Source: Oceanobacillus jordanicus (GTDB lineage Bacteria > Bacillota > Bacilli > Bacillales > Amphibacillaceae). Taken from it: DNA of 64,000 nt. Below, one piece after another: positions 17,651-26,802 of the stretch. Made by a program: the position numbers and the translations under genes. The stretch is from assembly GCF_022095695.1 (NCBI RefSeq), contig NZ_JAIFZM010000001.1, positions 310,001-374,000 of the forward strand, read 5' to 3'. Numbering within the stretch: position 1 is the first letter of the stretch; each line of letters begins with the position of its first letter. Below the pieces are notes generated by a model, which had not been told where the DNA came from, made no database searches, and saw only the letters and a list, made by a program, of their open reading frames with translations.

Positions 17651-17664
17651 TGATAACGTTATCA
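17651..17664. promoter_or_regulatory. LacI/GalR-type palindromic operator
   Basis: TGATAACGTTATCA is a perfect 14-bp palindrome with a central CG, as in LacI/GalR-family sites. It lies about 50 bp upstream of the hydrolase start. No LacI-family gene is in the window, so the protein that binds it is unknown. Confidence 0.5.
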
Positions 17665-17816
17665 ATAGTCCTATCTAAGGAAACTAGGTATATTGTAGGT
17701 AGAACGAAATTGAAAACTGCAACAACATTTAATAATTAGTTATATAGTATTGAATTTTCGAAAAATTGTCAAGAATAGCTTATCTAAAGTTACCTTAAAT
17801 GTTTATGGACAAGGGG

Positions 17817-17851
17817 ATAAAGAAAAGGGATTAGCTTATAGCTAATCCCTT
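17817..17851 (-). terminator. Terminator of the acyl-CoA ligase gene
   Basis: AAGGGATTAGC and GCTAATCCCTT form a perfect 11-bp stem with a five-base loop; the T-rich tail is on the minus strand, about 115 bp downstream of the ligase stop codon. Confidence 0.8.
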
Positions 17852-17888
17852 ATACAGTGAACGAAGTAATATCTTTTTTATGCGCCTT

Positions 17889-17899
17889 AACTGGCAGTA
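17889..17899 (-). repeat. TACTGCCAGTT motif, copy 1 of 3
   Basis: Read on the minus strand: TTTACTGCCAGTTAAGGCG. The same core occurs at 20974-20984 and 47529-47539, always intergenic and followed by an AAGG. Confidence 0.45.
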
Positions 17900-17963
17900 A
17901 AGGTACAAATTGTTCAACTAACCCTTGTTGGTAGAAGTAGGGACACTCCCAACAAGCGAAATT

Positions 17964-19580
17964 TTACTTTAGTTGGTAATAAGTTTTAACTTCCTCTCTC
18001 AGCTGTCGTTTCAGAAACTTACCGACAGACGTTTTAGGAATGTTTTTTAAGAATAAAATATCATCTGGTAGCCAATATTTAGCAAATTGTGGCTCTAAGA
18101 AGGACAGTAATTTCTCTTTGGTGCCCTCCTCTTTTATTCCATCTTTTAGTACAACACAGGCAATAGGCCGTTCCTGCCATTTTGGATCTGGAATTGCGAT
18201 GACACTTGCTTCCAAAACATCCGGGTGACTCATAATAGCGTTTTCAATTTCAACTGAAGAAATCCATTCTCCGCCGCTTTTAATCAAGTCTTTGGTACGA
18301 TCAACTATTTTTATTGTTCCTTCTTCGTCAACTGTCACGACATCGCCAGTATGGAACCAACCGTCATGGAACGCTTGGTCACTGCGATCATCTTTATAAT
18401 ATTCACTTGCTATCCAGTTTCCGCGTAAAAGCAATTCTCCCATTTCCTGATCATCCCACGCGATATCTCCCGTTTTACCTTTTACCTTCATTTCAAGGCC
18501 TGGGACAAGGATACCCTGTCTAGAACGCTCTTTTATCTTTTCCTCCTGGCTCAACCCCTGTTGGTAGCTCTTCAATCGTGAAATAGTTGCCAATGGTGTT
18601 GTTTCTGTTGCTCCATATGCATGATAGAAAGGAATATTAAATTTTTCTTCAAATGCTCGTATTAAGCCGAAAGGTGCAGCCGAGCCCCCACATAGTACTG
18701 CTCTTAAACTGGAAGTATCATAGTCGCCAGACTCTAACTCTTGGAGAAGTCCTATCCAAATGGTTGGAACTCCAGCTGATATGGTAACCCGAAACTTCTC
18801 TATAAAAGATGCTAGCCTCTTTGGGGTGAAATGGGGGCCTGGCAATACCTGTGTAGAACCAAACCATGTACAGGCAAAAGGTGTCCCCCATGCATTAACG
18901 TGAAATTGAGGAACGACAGGCATGGATACATCCGACTCAGATAGCGCTGCTGAATCTGCTAAGCCTAGTGCGAGGCTATGCAGCACAATGCCCCTGTGAG
19001 AGTATGTGACCCCTTTTGGCTTGCCCGTTGTGGCTGAGGTATAACACATGCCTGCAGGATCATTCTCATCGATTTCTTTTGTAAAAGGAAATGCGGCATC
19101 GCCGGTGCTGAGTAATTCTTCATAGGAGTACAATGGGTGTAGGGATGAATCAGGAAGTTCTTGTTTATCTGTCATTACAATAAAGGCTTCAACAGTGGTC
19201 AATTCGTCCTTTATTAGTTCAACAAGTGGAAGGATGTCTTCATCAATTAATAAAATTTTGTCCTCTGCATGATTAATGATGTAGATGATATGTTCTGGGG
19301 TGAGGCGAATATTAATAGTATGCAATACTGCATGCATACCAGGTGCAGCAAAGTAAGTTTCTAAGTGACGGTGGTGGTTCCAGGCAAGGGTACCAATTTT
19401 ATCTCCTTTCTTCGCACCAAGTTCTGCAAAAACGCTCATTAATCTTCTGACCCTTTCGCCAATCTGTTTGTAAGTCAACGAATGTAGCTTGTCATGTGTC
19501 TGGGAGTGCACAAGTTTTTTAGGGAAAAATTTCTCTGCATGCTCCATCATAGCTCCAATAGTCATCGGGACGTGCATCAT
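17964..19580 (-). CDS. Fatty acid-CoA ligase (AMP-forming)
   Basis: 538 residues of the ANL adenylating superfamily. The phosphate loop TSATTGKPKG is at 181-190; YGATETTP and GWFHTGD are the A5 and A7 motifs and the C-terminal lysine sits in KTSVGKFLKRQLR. The variant TSATTG loop and length match medium/long-chain acyl-CoA synthetases such as AlkK-type enzymes. It activates free fatty acids for beta-oxidation or lipid synthesis. AAGGAG precedes the tandem ATG ATG. Monocistronic. Confidence 0.88.
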   Translation of the reverse strand: MMHVPMTIGAMMEHAEKFFPKKLVHSQTHDKLHSLTYKQIGERVRRLMSVFAELGAKKGDKIGTLAWNHHRHLETYFAAPGMHAVLHTINIRLTPEHIIYIINHAEDKILLIDEDILPLVELIKDELTTVEAFIVMTDKQELPDSSLHPLYSYEELLSTGDAAFPFTKEIDENDPAGMCYTSATTGKPKGVTYSHRGIVLHSLALGLADSAALSESDVSMPVVPQFHVNAWGTPFACTWFGSTQVLPGPHFTPKRLASFIEKFRVTISAGVPTIWIGLLQELESGDYDTSSLRAVLCGGSAAPFGLIRAFEEKFNIPFYHAYGATETTPLATISRLKSYQQGLSQEEKIKERSRQGILVPGLEMKVKGKTGDIAWDDQEMGELLLRGNWIASEYYKDDRSDQAFHDGWFHTGDVVTVDEEGTIKIVDRTKDLIKSGGEWISSVEIENAIMSHPDVLEASVIAIPDPKWQERPIACVVLKDGIKEEGTKEKLLSFLEPQFAKYWLPDDILFLKNIPKTSVGKFLKRQLREEVKTYYQLK

Positions 19581-19883
19581 TTCTCATCAACTCCTTAAAA
19601 GTAGTATAGTACTCGTTCAAATATATCATAATATTGTAAAAATAATAATAATTATATTAAGAAAGCAACGAAGTTAGATACAAATGTACTAATAATGTAG
19701 AATTCTGGTTTTGTTAATAACTAGAAATTATTGGTACAAAATAGGGAGCGTAAAAGGTGTCAAACCTATGTTACTAGCCAAATTTGATAGTAGGATAAAA
19801 GTCTCTGAGTTGGGAAAAGTTTGACAACTTTATAGATTCAAAGGTAAAATAAAATTCACTATAGAGTATAAGGGGGAGTTTGT
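19581..19883. promoter_or_regulatory. Divergent promoter region of the ligase and TAXI genes
   Basis: On the plus strand TTGACA (19821-19826), an 18-base spacer and TAAAAT (19845-19850) form a good sigma-A promoter ahead of the TAXI gene. The leftward ligase promoter must lie near 19600. The rest is AT-rich with no other recognised site. Confidence 0.65.
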
Positions 19884-20885
19884 ATGAAAAAGAAAAACTA
19901 TCTATTTTCATTTGCTATGATTTTAGTACTTGCCTTGTTCCTAGCAGCCTGCGGTGGAGATGACGAAGGTGATAAGGCCGATGGTGATTCTGCTGAAGGT
20001 GGAGAAACACCTGAGTTTTTACAAATGCTAACAGGCGGCACTAGTGGTACATATTACCCACTTGGTGGCGAAATGGCCAAAATCATAACTGACGAAACAG
20101 GTATGGAAACAAATGCAGTATCTTCAAATGCTTCTGCTGATAACATGATTTCTCTTCAGGATGGCGAAGCAGAGCTTGCTTTTGTTCAAACAGACGTAGC
20201 CGCAAATGCAATTGACGGTGTTAATTCTTTTGATGGCAACCCAGTAGACAACGTATCAGCAATCGGTTCTTTGTATCCGGAAACAATCCAAATCGTTACG
20301 ACTGCTGATTCAGGTATTGCTTCAGTTGAGGACCTAGCAGGCAAAAAAGTCTCTGTTGGGGCACCTGGTTCAGGTACATTCGTTAACGCAGAACAGATTT
20401 TAGAAATCCATGGTATGACGATGGATGACATTGATCAACAGAACCTTGACTTCGGTGAATCCACTGGTGGGATCCAGGATGGAAATATTGATGCAGCTTT
20501 CATTACTTCTGGTACACCAACTGGTGCAGTAGAAGGACTAGCGGCTACTGTTGATGTTAGCATTGTTCCGATTGAACAGGAAAAAGTAGATGAACTAGTT
20601 GAAAAATATCCTTACTATGCAGCAGATACAGTTCCAGCTGACACATATAGTGGGCAGTCTGAAGAGGTAAATACAGTTGCTGTATTGGCGATGCTTGCTG
20701 TTACCAATTCTTTATCCGAAGATGCTGTTTACGATATTACGAAAGCGATTTACGAAAACACGGATGGAATGGCGCATGCAAAAGCAGAGTTTATTTCAAC
20801 TGATTCTGCTCTAGATGGTATCGGGATTGACGTACACCCTGGTGCACAGAAATACTTTGATGAAGTAGGAGTAAGTGCTGAGTAA
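19884..20885 (+). CDS. TAXI-family TRAP solute-binding lipoprotein
   Basis: 333 residues. The lipoprotein signal ends in LAAC (Cys23) and is followed by a very acidic linker. The TAXI signature LTGGTSGTYYPLGGEMA is at about 50-66, and VGAPGSGTFVNAEQ and the C-terminal HPGAQKYFDEVG complete the family pattern. It captures a small acidic substrate (C4-dicarboxylate, glutamate or similar) for the fused TRAP permease downstream. A terminator-like hairpin separates it from the permease, which should give extra binding protein. Confidence 0.92.
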   Translation: MKKKNYLFSFAMILVLALFLAACGGDDEGDKADGDSAEGGETPEFLQMLTGGTSGTYYPLGGEMAKIITDETGMETNAVSSNASADNMISLQDGEAELAFVQTDVAANAIDGVNSFDGNPVDNVSAIGSLYPETIQIVTTADSGIASVEDLAGKKVSVGAPGSGTFVNAEQILEIHGMTMDDIDQQNLDFGESTGGIQDGNIDAAFITSGTPTGAVEGLAATVDVSIVPIEQEKVDELVEKYPYYAADTVPADTYSGQSEEVNTVAVLAMLAVTNSLSEDAVYDITKAIYENTDGMAHAKAEFISTDSALDGIGIDVHPGAQKYFDEVGVSAE

Positions 20886-20973
20886 GTAACTTGTAGTTCC
20901 TTACTTCATAACGTTCTAGGGAAGATTTGGATACACGGCTAATTAGCCTTATCCTTTTCTTTTGTTAGGCTCA

Positions 20974-20984
20974 TACTGCCAGTT
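20974..20984 (+). repeat. TACTGCCAGTT motif, copy 2 of 3
   Basis: TACTGCCAGTTACATAAAGG, flanked by the inverted pair TTATCCTTT (20949-20957) and AAAGGATAA (20989-20997). It lies between the TAXI gene and the next terminator. Confidence 0.4.
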
Positions 20985-21009
20985 ACATAAAGGATAAACA
21001 TGATGTGAC

Positions 21010-21065
21010 GAGCGGCCGACTGTGAATCCTTTAGTCAGGAGTTGCGTCGGTCGCTCCATTTTTTC
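21010..21065 (+). terminator. Partial terminator between TAXI binding protein and permease genes
   Basis: GAGCGGCCGAC pairs with GTCGGTCGCTC across a 24-nt loop and is followed by ATTTTTTC. It would lower read-through into the DUF1850 and permease genes. Confidence 0.75.
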
Positions 21066-21140
21066 ATGTTATGTAAGTAGTTCAGAGTGGAGGCTTGCTC
21101 TGCGTGCATTGCGTAATTCTTTAAGATTTCAGGTGGCAAA

Positions 21141-21674
21141 ATGATGAAACACAATAAAAAGATAAAAGTTTCAATTCTAATTATTTTACTCGCACTTTTC
21201 TCTCTACTTCTATTTGTTCCTTTCCGAACAGCACTTGTATTTTATAAAGAAAATACAGAAGAGATTGAGGCCTTTCTTCCAGTGCAGGAAAGGGATACCT
21301 TTCAAATTATATTTACACACTCCATACACCTGACAGATGTGGTAGAAAAATACATTGTTATGGACAACCACGATATTAAACAGTACGAAATTGTTTACGA
21401 AGAGTTTGGGATTGGAATGCCTTCCAATGCTCAAGAAGGGGAGAAGTTTGAATATAAGGATGGAAAATACCATATAACAGACCTTGACAATATCTTTCCT
21501 TCAATGAATGTAAGAAACGGCAAAACGGTCTCAGAAAACCGCCTCGTATGGGGAAAGAACGATGAACATCTCGTTTACTTTAACGAATATTTTGAACCAG
21601 GAGCATGGTTTAAATTAAAGGTAGAGAAACTCTCACTATGGCAGTCTATGAAAGGAGTGAGCATCCATGAGTGA
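21141..21674 (+). CDS. DUF1850 protein of TRAP-TAXI systems
   Basis: 177 residues: one N-terminal membrane anchor (about 10-30) and an extracellular domain with FTHSIHLTDVVEKY, the sequence characteristic of DUF1850. Genes of this family sit between the TAXI binding protein and the fused TRAP permease in many bacteria, exactly as here, but their role is not established. GGTGG precedes the tandem ATG ATG. It overlaps the permease gene by 8 bp, so the two are translationally coupled. Confidence 0.85.
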   Translation: MMKHNKKIKVSILIILLALFSLLLFVPFRTALVFYKENTEEIEAFLPVQERDTFQIIFTHSIHLTDVVEKYIVMDNHDIKQYEIVYEEFGIGMPSNAQEGEKFEYKDGKYHITDLDNIFPSMNVRNGKTVSENRLVWGKNDEHLVYFNEYFEPGAWFKLKVEKLSLWQSMKGVSIHE

Positions 21675-23667
21675 TTCAACGAAAGAAAACCCAACCGAAA
21701 CAAACCAGGAAGAGTTATTACAAAAATATGATGCAGAAGCAAATACAAGAAAACTAGGTGGCGTTGCTGCCAAAGTTGTTTTCTTTGGGTTACTTGCATT
21801 CTCTCTATTTCAGCTCTATACAGGTGCTTTCGGCCAATATACAGCATATATTCAGCGTACAGTTCACCTAGGGTTTGCGCTATCCCTAATTTTTCTTTTG
21901 TTTCCTGCCAGTAAGAAGAAGGGGAATAAAAAGAAGGTTGCCTGGTATGATTATATTCTCGTTTTATTATCAATCATCGTTTGTGGATACTGGCCGGTAT
22001 ATTATGACACGCTAGTTCAGCAAATTGGTGGAATCGACCAGGCGCAGGTAATCATTGGTGGACTTGCTATACTTCTGGTATTAGAGGCGACAAGACGAGC
22101 AGTTGGGCTTCCAATTACAATCATTGCTATTTTATTTATGATTTATGCATTGCTGGGCCCGGACATGCCAGGAGGACTTGCGCACCGTGGTCTATCACTT
22201 GAGCAGCTAATTGATTCCATGTTCTTTACAACAGAAGGGATCTTGGGAACACCGCTACAAGTTTCTTCCACGTATATTTTCTTATTCCTACTATTTGGTG
22301 CTTTTCTTGTACAAACAGGTGTAGGGAATTATTTCAATGACCTTGCTATTGCGCTTGCTGGAAAACGTACAGGTGGACCTGCGAAAGTTGCGATCTTTTC
22401 CAGTGCGTTAAATGGAACAATTTCTGGAAGCTCTGTAGCGAATACTGTTACAACGGGCTCTTATACCATTCCAATGATGAAAAAGCTTGGTTACCGACCT
22501 AACTTTGCCGGAGCGGTGGAGGCAGCCTCTTCAACGGGTGGTCAAATTATGCCACCGATAATGGGTGCAGCTGCATTCCTCATGATTGAGTTTGCAGGTG
22601 TTGGATACTGGGAAATCGCGAAGGCAGCGACAATTCCAGCTATTCTATACTTCTCTGGTATTTGGATTATGACACATTTGGAAGCAAAGCGAATGGGACT
22701 GCATGGGTTGCCTAAGGAACAAATACCGAGTAAGAAATCTGTATTAAAAAAAATACATTTGCTCTTGCCAATTGTGGCAATTGTTCTTCTTTTGTTCCAA
22801 GGCTATAGTATAGAGCGAACCGCATTATACGGGATAGGAATTACTATTCTAGTTAGTTTATTTAGAGCAGACACACGGATTACCCCAGGTAAATTCGTGA
22901 TTGCCTTAACATCTGGTGCGAGAACCGCATTAGGGGTTGCTGCAGCTACTGCATGTGCAGGGATTATCGTGGGTGTTGTAACCAAAACGGGCCTTGGTTT
23001 GAAGCTTGGAAACAGTCTTGTAGATATTGCAGGCTCACTTGCAAGTTCACCCGAAACTCAATTGTTGTTGACACTATTCTTTACGATGATCGCTTCCATT
23101 ATTTTGGGAATGGGATCTCCAACAACAGCAAATTATATTATTACTTCCACAATTGCATTGCCTGCAATCTTGGCTTTGAATGACCAGCTTGAAGTAGCAA
23201 TTCCTGTTTTAGCTGGACATATGTTTGTGTTCTACTTTGGTATCGTTGCGGATATCACGCCGCCTGTAGCACTCGCAGCATTCGCGGCAACGGGTATATC
23301 TGGTGGGGAACCAATTAGAACAGGGGTAAATGCTTCGAAATTAGCGATTGGGGCGTTTATTATTCCATACATGTTCGTACTCCAACCACAGCTCTTAATG
23401 ATTGATACCCACTTCTGGGAAATAATTTGGATATTGTTTACGGCAATTAGTGGGATGATTGCTATAGGAGCTGGCTTAATAGGATTCTGGTACCGTAAGT
23501 TGCACTGGACACTGCGAATCGTATCAGTAGTAATAGGGTTATTCCTCATCTATCCAGAAGGGAATACAGACTTATTCGGACTAGGAGCATTTATTGTCAT
23601 GATTGTTATGCAGCTTGTCTGGAAAAAAGGAAATCAGACAGATAAGAAACAACAAGTAAGTGATTGA
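21667..23667 (+). CDS. Fused TRAP transporter permease (small and large subunits)
   Basis: 666 residues with about 18 hydrophobic segments. The first roughly 150 residues correspond to the 4-TM DctQ-like subunit and the rest to the 12-TM DctM-like subunit, as in TAXI-TRAP fusions. Conserved DctM-type segments include ALNGTISGSSVANTVTTGSY, EAASSTGGQIMPPIMGAAAF and GMGSPTTANYI. It uses an ion gradient rather than ATP to import the TAXI ligand. AAGGAG precedes ATG 21667 inside the end of the preceding gene; a terminator follows. Confidence 0.93.
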   Translation: MSDSTKENPTETNQEELLQKYDAEANTRKLGGVAAKVVFFGLLAFSLFQLYTGAFGQYTAYIQRTVHLGFALSLIFLLFPASKKKGNKKKVAWYDYILVLLSIIVCGYWPVYYDTLVQQIGGIDQAQVIIGGLAILLVLEATRRAVGLPITIIAILFMIYALLGPDMPGGLAHRGLSLEQLIDSMFFTTEGILGTPLQVSSTYIFLFLLFGAFLVQTGVGNYFNDLAIALAGKRTGGPAKVAIFSSALNGTISGSSVANTVTTGSYTIPMMKKLGYRPNFAGAVEAASSTGGQIMPPIMGAAAFLMIEFAGVGYWEIAKAATIPAILYFSGIWIMTHLEAKRMGLHGLPKEQIPSKKSVLKKIHLLLPIVAIVLLLFQGYSIERTALYGIGITILVSLFRADTRITPGKFVIALTSGARTALGVAAATACAGIIVGVVTKTGLGLKLGNSLVDIAGSLASSPETQLLLTLFFTMIASIILGMGSPTTANYIITSTIALPAILALNDQLEVAIPVLAGHMFVFYFGIVADITPPVALAAFAATGISGGEPIRTGVNASKLAIGAFIIPYMFVLQPQLLMIDTHFWEIIWILFTAISGMIAIGAGLIGFWYRKLHWTLRIVSVVIGLFLIYPEGNTDLFGLGAFIVMIVMQLVWKKGNQTDKKQQVSD

Positions 23668-23692
23668 TCTTTTCGACCAACATGTGTAGATG

Positions 23693-23733
23693 AAGGTGAC
23701 CGGCTAACTACTCGTTAGCCCGGTCACCTTTTC
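23693..23733 (+). terminator. Terminator of the TRAP operon
   Basis: AAGGTGACCGGCTAAC and GTTAGCCCGGTCACCTTTT form a long GC-rich stem with one bulge and a T-run. Confidence 0.9.
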
Positions 23734-23943
23734 AGGTTTATACATTAGGGAAGTATAAAATTTCAGCAAGGAAGCAAAGTCGACGCAGTTGAAATTTTGA
23801 GGTACCAAGTATAAGAAAATCGTACACATTCACCAAAGGACGAGCGAATGCGAGTTCTTCTAATAATATGCTCTGCGGTGTTACTTGAGTAAGGAGTATA
23901 GTAAAATAGGTAAAGTGAAACACAAAAGAAAGAAGGAAGAAGG

Positions 23944-25293
23944 ATGAAGAAACAGCATGATTTTACACAGGGTAATATATTAAAACAGCTCATACTCTTT
24001 TCTGGACCTATCATGCTGGCGAACCTACTTCAGACGTCTTACCAGGTTGTCGACAGTTTATGGGTGGGAAATCTGCTGGGCGCTAATGCACTTGGTGCTG
24101 TCGCAGTATCAAGTACGATCGTCTTCACTGTATTATCTTTTGTTATAGGAATGAATAATGCGGCGTTAACTATCTTATCTCAACAAAAAGGCAAGAACAA
24201 TGCTACTGGGTTGAAGAATTATCTTAACGCCTTCGTTGTATTATTAACAATAATTTCTATCGGGCTAGGTATTGCAGGTTTTTTCCTGACAGATTGGCTG
24301 TTATCCGTTCTGGGCACACCTGAAGAGATGATGGGTTTGGCTGCAAGTTATTTAAGGATTAATTTCCTAGGGATTTTATTTTTATTTGGCTACAATTTCA
24401 TCAGTACTATATTACGTTCGATAGGTGATAGCAAGACACCGCTATTGTTCGTCGTAACCGCTGTTTGTTTAAACATCATCCTTGATCCTTTGTTTATCAG
24501 TTATTTCGGTTTTGGTGTCGAAGGTGCTGCATATGCAACTATTTTATCCCAAGGAATTTCCTTTATGGTTGGATTGGTATTCATATTACATCGTAAACTA
24601 GTACCTTTTACTGTACCTAAGCTTCCGCAGCAGCATGAAATTAAGTTGATTTTAAATCTAGGTATCCCTTCTGGTTTACAAATGGCTGTTATTTCTGCAG
24701 GAGTGGCAGCTATTATGAGTGTGGTAACAGGGTTTGGGTCTAGTGTTGTGGCTGGATTTAGTGCTGCGCAAAGGCTCGATAGTCTTCTCATGCTGCCCGC
24801 CCATGCACTTGGCACCTCTGTTAGTAGCATGGCCGGACAAAACATCGGATCTGATGACTGGGGTAGGGTAAATAAGATTGCTAAATACGGCGTTTTATAT
24901 AATTTTACGATTATGCTCTTAGTAGGGCTCCTTGTATTTCTCTTGGCAAATTACGGTATTCGGTTGTTTATCGATGATCCTCAATCTATTGCTTTTGGTA
25001 CCACTTATTTGCAAATCATTGCCTTTTGCTATCCGTTTCTTGGCATAAATTTCATTTTAAATGGTATCGTGCGAGCAGCCGGTGCAATGTATCAGGTATT
25101 GGCATTAAACATCCTATCCTTTTGGGTATTGCGCTATCCATTAACAGCGTTCTTTTCAGGAATGCTAGGTGATACAGGTATAGCGATTGGGATGGGGAGT
25201 AGTTTTCTTATCAGCAGTCTGGTTGCTTATTTGTATTACCGGTTTGGCGGATGGAGGAAGAAGGAACTGTTTAAGAAAAAGCATGGAGGATAA
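23944..25293 (+). CDS. MATE-family efflux protein (YpnP-like)
   Basis: 449 residues, 12 predicted membrane segments. Typical MATE features are GPIMLANLLQTSYQVVDSLWVG at the N-terminus, the repeat of the same pattern in the second half (GIPSGLQMAVISAG), and long hydrophobic helices. These proteins export cationic compounds using Na+ or H+. Its gene is followed after two bases by a small membrane protein gene and then a lysozyme gene with a 4-bp overlap, forming one operon. Confidence 0.88.
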   Translation: MKKQHDFTQGNILKQLILFSGPIMLANLLQTSYQVVDSLWVGNLLGANALGAVAVSSTIVFTVLSFVIGMNNAALTILSQQKGKNNATGLKNYLNAFVVLLTIISIGLGIAGFFLTDWLLSVLGTPEEMMGLAASYLRINFLGILFLFGYNFISTILRSIGDSKTPLLFVVTAVCLNIILDPLFISYFGFGVEGAAYATILSQGISFMVGLVFILHRKLVPFTVPKLPQQHEIKLILNLGIPSGLQMAVISAGVAAIMSVVTGFGSSVVAGFSAAQRLDSLLMLPAHALGTSVSSMAGQNIGSDDWGRVNKIAKYGVLYNFTIMLLVGLLVFLLANYGIRLFIDDPQSIAFGTTYLQIIAFCYPFLGINFILNGIVRAAGAMYQVLALNILSFWVLRYPLTAFFSGMLGDTGIAIGMGSSFLISSLVAYLYYRFGGWRKKELFKKKHGG

Positions 25294-25295
25294 AT

Positions 25296-25724
25296 ATGAA
25301 ACGTTTAAGTCTGGCTTTCATAGGAATTATTTCGGGTTTATTTTTAGGGGCATTCTTGTGGATCTTTCAAATTATAACGACAATAAATGTATATACATTG
25401 TTAATAAATGTTGACTATATTCCTGTATTGAAGGAATGGAATATGCATCCTATAATCGAACTTGTCTTGCATCTTATCGTATCGGTAATAGTTGTTTTTG
25501 TCCTATATGCTATTTTCAAACGATGGGGCATGCAGCATCGTGTGCTCCCATATGTGCTGGCCAATGGTGTTATAGGTGTTCTGCTTTATGGGACAACCTC
25601 TTTCTCTACCAGGACCCCAGCGCTTCTTGACTATTTCGCTATCTTTTATTGGATACTCGGGCATCTCTTATACGGCTTAATCGTTGGCATCTTCTTGCAA
25701 AAGCTAGAAAGGACGTTCCCATGA
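25296..25724 (+). CDS. Small membrane protein of unknown function
   Basis: 142 residues with four predicted membrane segments and no recognised motif. It starts right after the MATE gene (GGAGGATAA before ATG) and its stop codon overlaps the ATG of the lysozyme gene (ATGA). Tight coupling suggests a job linked to one of the two neighbours. I do not recognise the family. Confidence 0.7.
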   Translation: MKRLSLAFIGIISGLFLGAFLWIFQIITTINVYTLLINVDYIPVLKEWNMHPIIELVLHLIVSVIVVFVLYAIFKRWGMQHRVLPYVLANGVIGVLLYGTTSFSTRTPALLDYFAIFYWILGHLLYGLIVGIFLQKLERTFP

Positions 25725-26350
25725 AACGAAGGAAACGTCACATAAAAGCAATTAAACGTGCGACAATACTATTTTTATTATTTAGTGGGATATTTTTAAT
25801 TCTTTCCTTTTTGACGAGTGAGAAAAGTAATATTACAGAAAATAGTAGGAAGCCAAAGATTAGTGAGGAAATCAGACAGTACCAACCTTTAGTTAAAATG
25901 TATGCAGAGCAATACGGTGTCGAAGACTATATGGATGTCATCCTGGGAATTATGATGCAGGAATCTGGGGGGAGAGGTCAGGACCCTATGCAGGCATCTG
26001 AAAGCTATTGTGGTGAAAGAAACTGTATCGAGGATCCAGAGCTTTCAATAAAACAGGGGGTTTCATATTTTTCCAAAACATTAGATGAAGCGAGCGGGGA
26101 TGTCCAGCTTGCTGTTCAATCCTATAATTTCGGATTAGGTTTTATTGATTTTGTTCAAGAACGGTCTGGGGAATACTCACAGGAGACTGCCATCGACTTT
26201 TCACAGCATATGTATGAACAGGACCCAGATAAAGAAAAATATCGCTGTTTGCGAGAAGGCTCACGAGAGCTAGATGCATGCTATGGAGACATTTACTATG
26301 TTAATGCGGTGATGGGGTATCGAGACGTCATAGAAGCAGAAGCCCAGTGA
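25721..26350 (+). CDS. Membrane-anchored lysozyme-like muramidase
   Basis: 209 residues from ATG 25721, which overlaps the preceding stop codon. An N-terminal basic segment and membrane anchor (12-32) precede a lysozyme-like domain: YAEQYGVEDYMDVILGIMMQESGG with the likely catalytic Glu81, and the second conserved stretch AVQSYNFGLGFIDFV. Four cysteines (in SYCGERNC and RCLREGSRELDACYG) may make disulfides. This is the CwlT N-terminal / lysozyme family protein type, often used in conjugation or wall remodelling; no conjugative genes are near. Confidence 0.87.
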   Translation: MKRRKRHIKAIKRATILFLLFSGIFLILSFLTSEKSNITENSRKPKISEEIRQYQPLVKMYAEQYGVEDYMDVILGIMMQESGGRGQDPMQASESYCGERNCIEDPELSIKQGVSYFSKTLDEASGDVQLAVQSYNFGLGFIDFVQERSGEYSQETAIDFSQHMYEQDPDKEKYRCLREGSRELDACYGDIYYVNAVMGYRDVIEAEAQ

Positions 26351-26409
26351 AACATGATATGATGAACAGACAGGAATAATGAACACCTAATCAAAGGGAG
26401 GTAAAGTTT

Positions 26410-26787
26410 ATGGGGAAGGCTATATTCACGAATAAGGCACCTGCTGCAATTGGTCCTTATTCTCAAGCAATCCAGGCTGGCGATTTTATCTATGTTTCAG
26501 GGCAAATTCCGATTAATCCTTCAACAGGTGAGGTAGTAGAAGGAATTGAAAATCAAACAGAGCAAGTATTACAAAATTTAAATGCCATACTGGAAGAAGC
26601 AAAGGTCACGTTTGAAGATGTCGTGAAATTTACGATCTATTTGAAAAACATGGATGACTTTGCAACCGTAAATGTAATTTATGGAAAGTACTTAACTGAA
26701 CCATTTCCTGCAAGAGCTACCGTAGAGGTTAGCCGTTTACCGAAGGATGTCCTCGTAGAAATGGACGTCGTCGTTTATCGCAAATAA
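26410..26787 (+). CDS. ridA: RidA/YjgF enamine/imine deaminase
   Basis: 125 residues, standard family length. NKAPAAIGPYSQAI, FIYVSGQIP and PFPARATVEVSRLP with the catalytic arginine are all present. It hydrolyses reactive enamine intermediates made by PLP enzymes such as threonine dehydratase. AAAGGGAGG precedes ATG 26410. The alcohol dehydrogenase gene begins 15 bp later, so they may be cotranscribed. Confidence 0.93.
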   Translation: MGKAIFTNKAPAAIGPYSQAIQAGDFIYVSGQIPINPSTGEVVEGIENQTEQVLQNLNAILEEAKVTFEDVVKFTIYLKNMDDFATVNVIYGKYLTEPFPARATVEVSRLPKDVLVEMDVVVYRK

Positions 26788-26802
26788 TAGGAGGTTTATA
26801 TA

